From Fibrobacterota bacterium (lineage in GTDB: Bacteria; Fibrobacterota; Fibrobacteria; UBA5070): DNA of 64,000 nt. The DNA is taken from the NCBI GenBank assembly GCA_016715065.1, contig JADKBN010000029.1:744001-808000 (forward strand). The letters run 5' to 3'. The notes below the pieces were generated by a model. That model saw only the letters and a program-made list of their open reading frames with translations. It made no database searches and had not been told where the DNA came from. Of this stretch, positions 63,818-64,000 are shown piece by piece (the first letter of the stretch is position 1; each line of letters begins with the position of its first letter). Made by a program: the position numbers and the translations under genes.

Positions 63818-64000
63818 GACGGAGCTTGGGGTTGCTGGAGGTTGGCGATCCTTCCGGCGAGTCGGAGAATCCGTTCGGACAGTTCGCTGATGCGAAAGGG
63901 TTTGGTGAGCAGATCGTCCATTCCCGATTCGATGGTCTTGCGGCGGGTGTCCTCGAATGCGTCGGCGGTCAGGGCGAGAATGGGGGTGTCGTGACGGATG
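63814..64000 (-). CDS. Receiver-domain protein, 3' end only (kinase or response regulator)
   Basis: The frame is open to the window edge; 61 residues are visible. PILALTADAFEDTRRK and GMDDLLTKPFRISEL are the alpha4-beta5 half of a receiver domain (Thr in TADA and the conserved Lys in TKPF). The chain then ends soon after (NLQQPQAPS). The architecture beyond the window is unknown; a hybrid kinase with a C-terminal receiver is the likely form. Confidence 0.8.
   Translation of the reverse strand, partial: IRHDTPILALTADAFEDTRRKTIESGMDDLLTKPFRISELSERILRLAGRIANLQQPQAPS

Overview
The window looks like a chromosomal segment of a GC-rich member of the Fibrobacterota. The main evidence is two copies of the Fibrobacter-type FISUMP domain (about 2.5-3.1 kb and 4.9-5.5 kb). 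Several large secreted or lipoprotein genes and two exported HExxH proteins with type IX-secretion-like C-terminal tails fit the same group. No tRNA, rRNA, CRISPR array or insertion sequence is visible. The genus cannot be read from the sequence alone.

Left part, 0-8 kb: the window opens inside nifB and also carries nifV (homocitrate synthase) on the opposite strand with a good sigma-54-type promoter, so this is the edge of a nitrogen-fixation locus. Between them sit an AAA/DUF4143 ATPase with a nested palindrome at its start, and a tandemly repeated two-gene cassette: a FISUMP exported protein followed by an Rpn-family nuclease. The cassette copies share leaders, intergenic spacers and a 62-bp identical nuclease 3' end.

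8-20 kb holds anaerobic central metabolism: pyruvate:ferredoxin oxidoreductase (nifJ, with a one-base frameshift near its end), a coupled dihydroorotate-dehydrogenase-like gene, a carboxyltransferase subunit without its biotinyl domain (pycB/oadA type) and 6-phosphofructokinase. Secreted proteins and lipoproteins are interspersed. 19.7-28.5 kb has two unrecognised exported proteins, ribD, a radical SAM protein, a tyrosine-type phosphatase and a PPIC-type lipoprotein foldase. 28.5-33.8 kb has an AI-2E-type permease, ilvB-ilvN and an esterase. 33.8-42.8 kb has a 1038-residue Ig-repeat/SUMF1-like lipoprotein, an M6 metalloprotease and korAB (2-oxoglutarate:ferredoxin oxidoreductase).

43-53 kb: divergent glycosyltransferases and a deacetylase-like gene, two tiny membrane proteins, a LacI regulator, a DUF5683 protein, an ArsR-methyltransferase fusion, and a translationally coupled hybrid kinase/response regulator pair. 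53-57 kb is a minor-pilin operon (FimT, PilV, PilW, PilX types). The right end has metH with a possible operator at its start, a compact flagellar group (unknown gene, fliS, fliW, csrA), an endonuclease III with an incomplete Fe-S motif, a lipoprotein, and the 3' end of a receiver-domain gene.

Together the genes suggest an anaerobic or facultative, motile, piliated organism that oxidises 2-oxoacids with ferredoxin, may fix nitrogen, and secretes many surface proteins. Strand-coupled overlaps (ATGA, GTGA, TGATG) are common and were used to fix starts.
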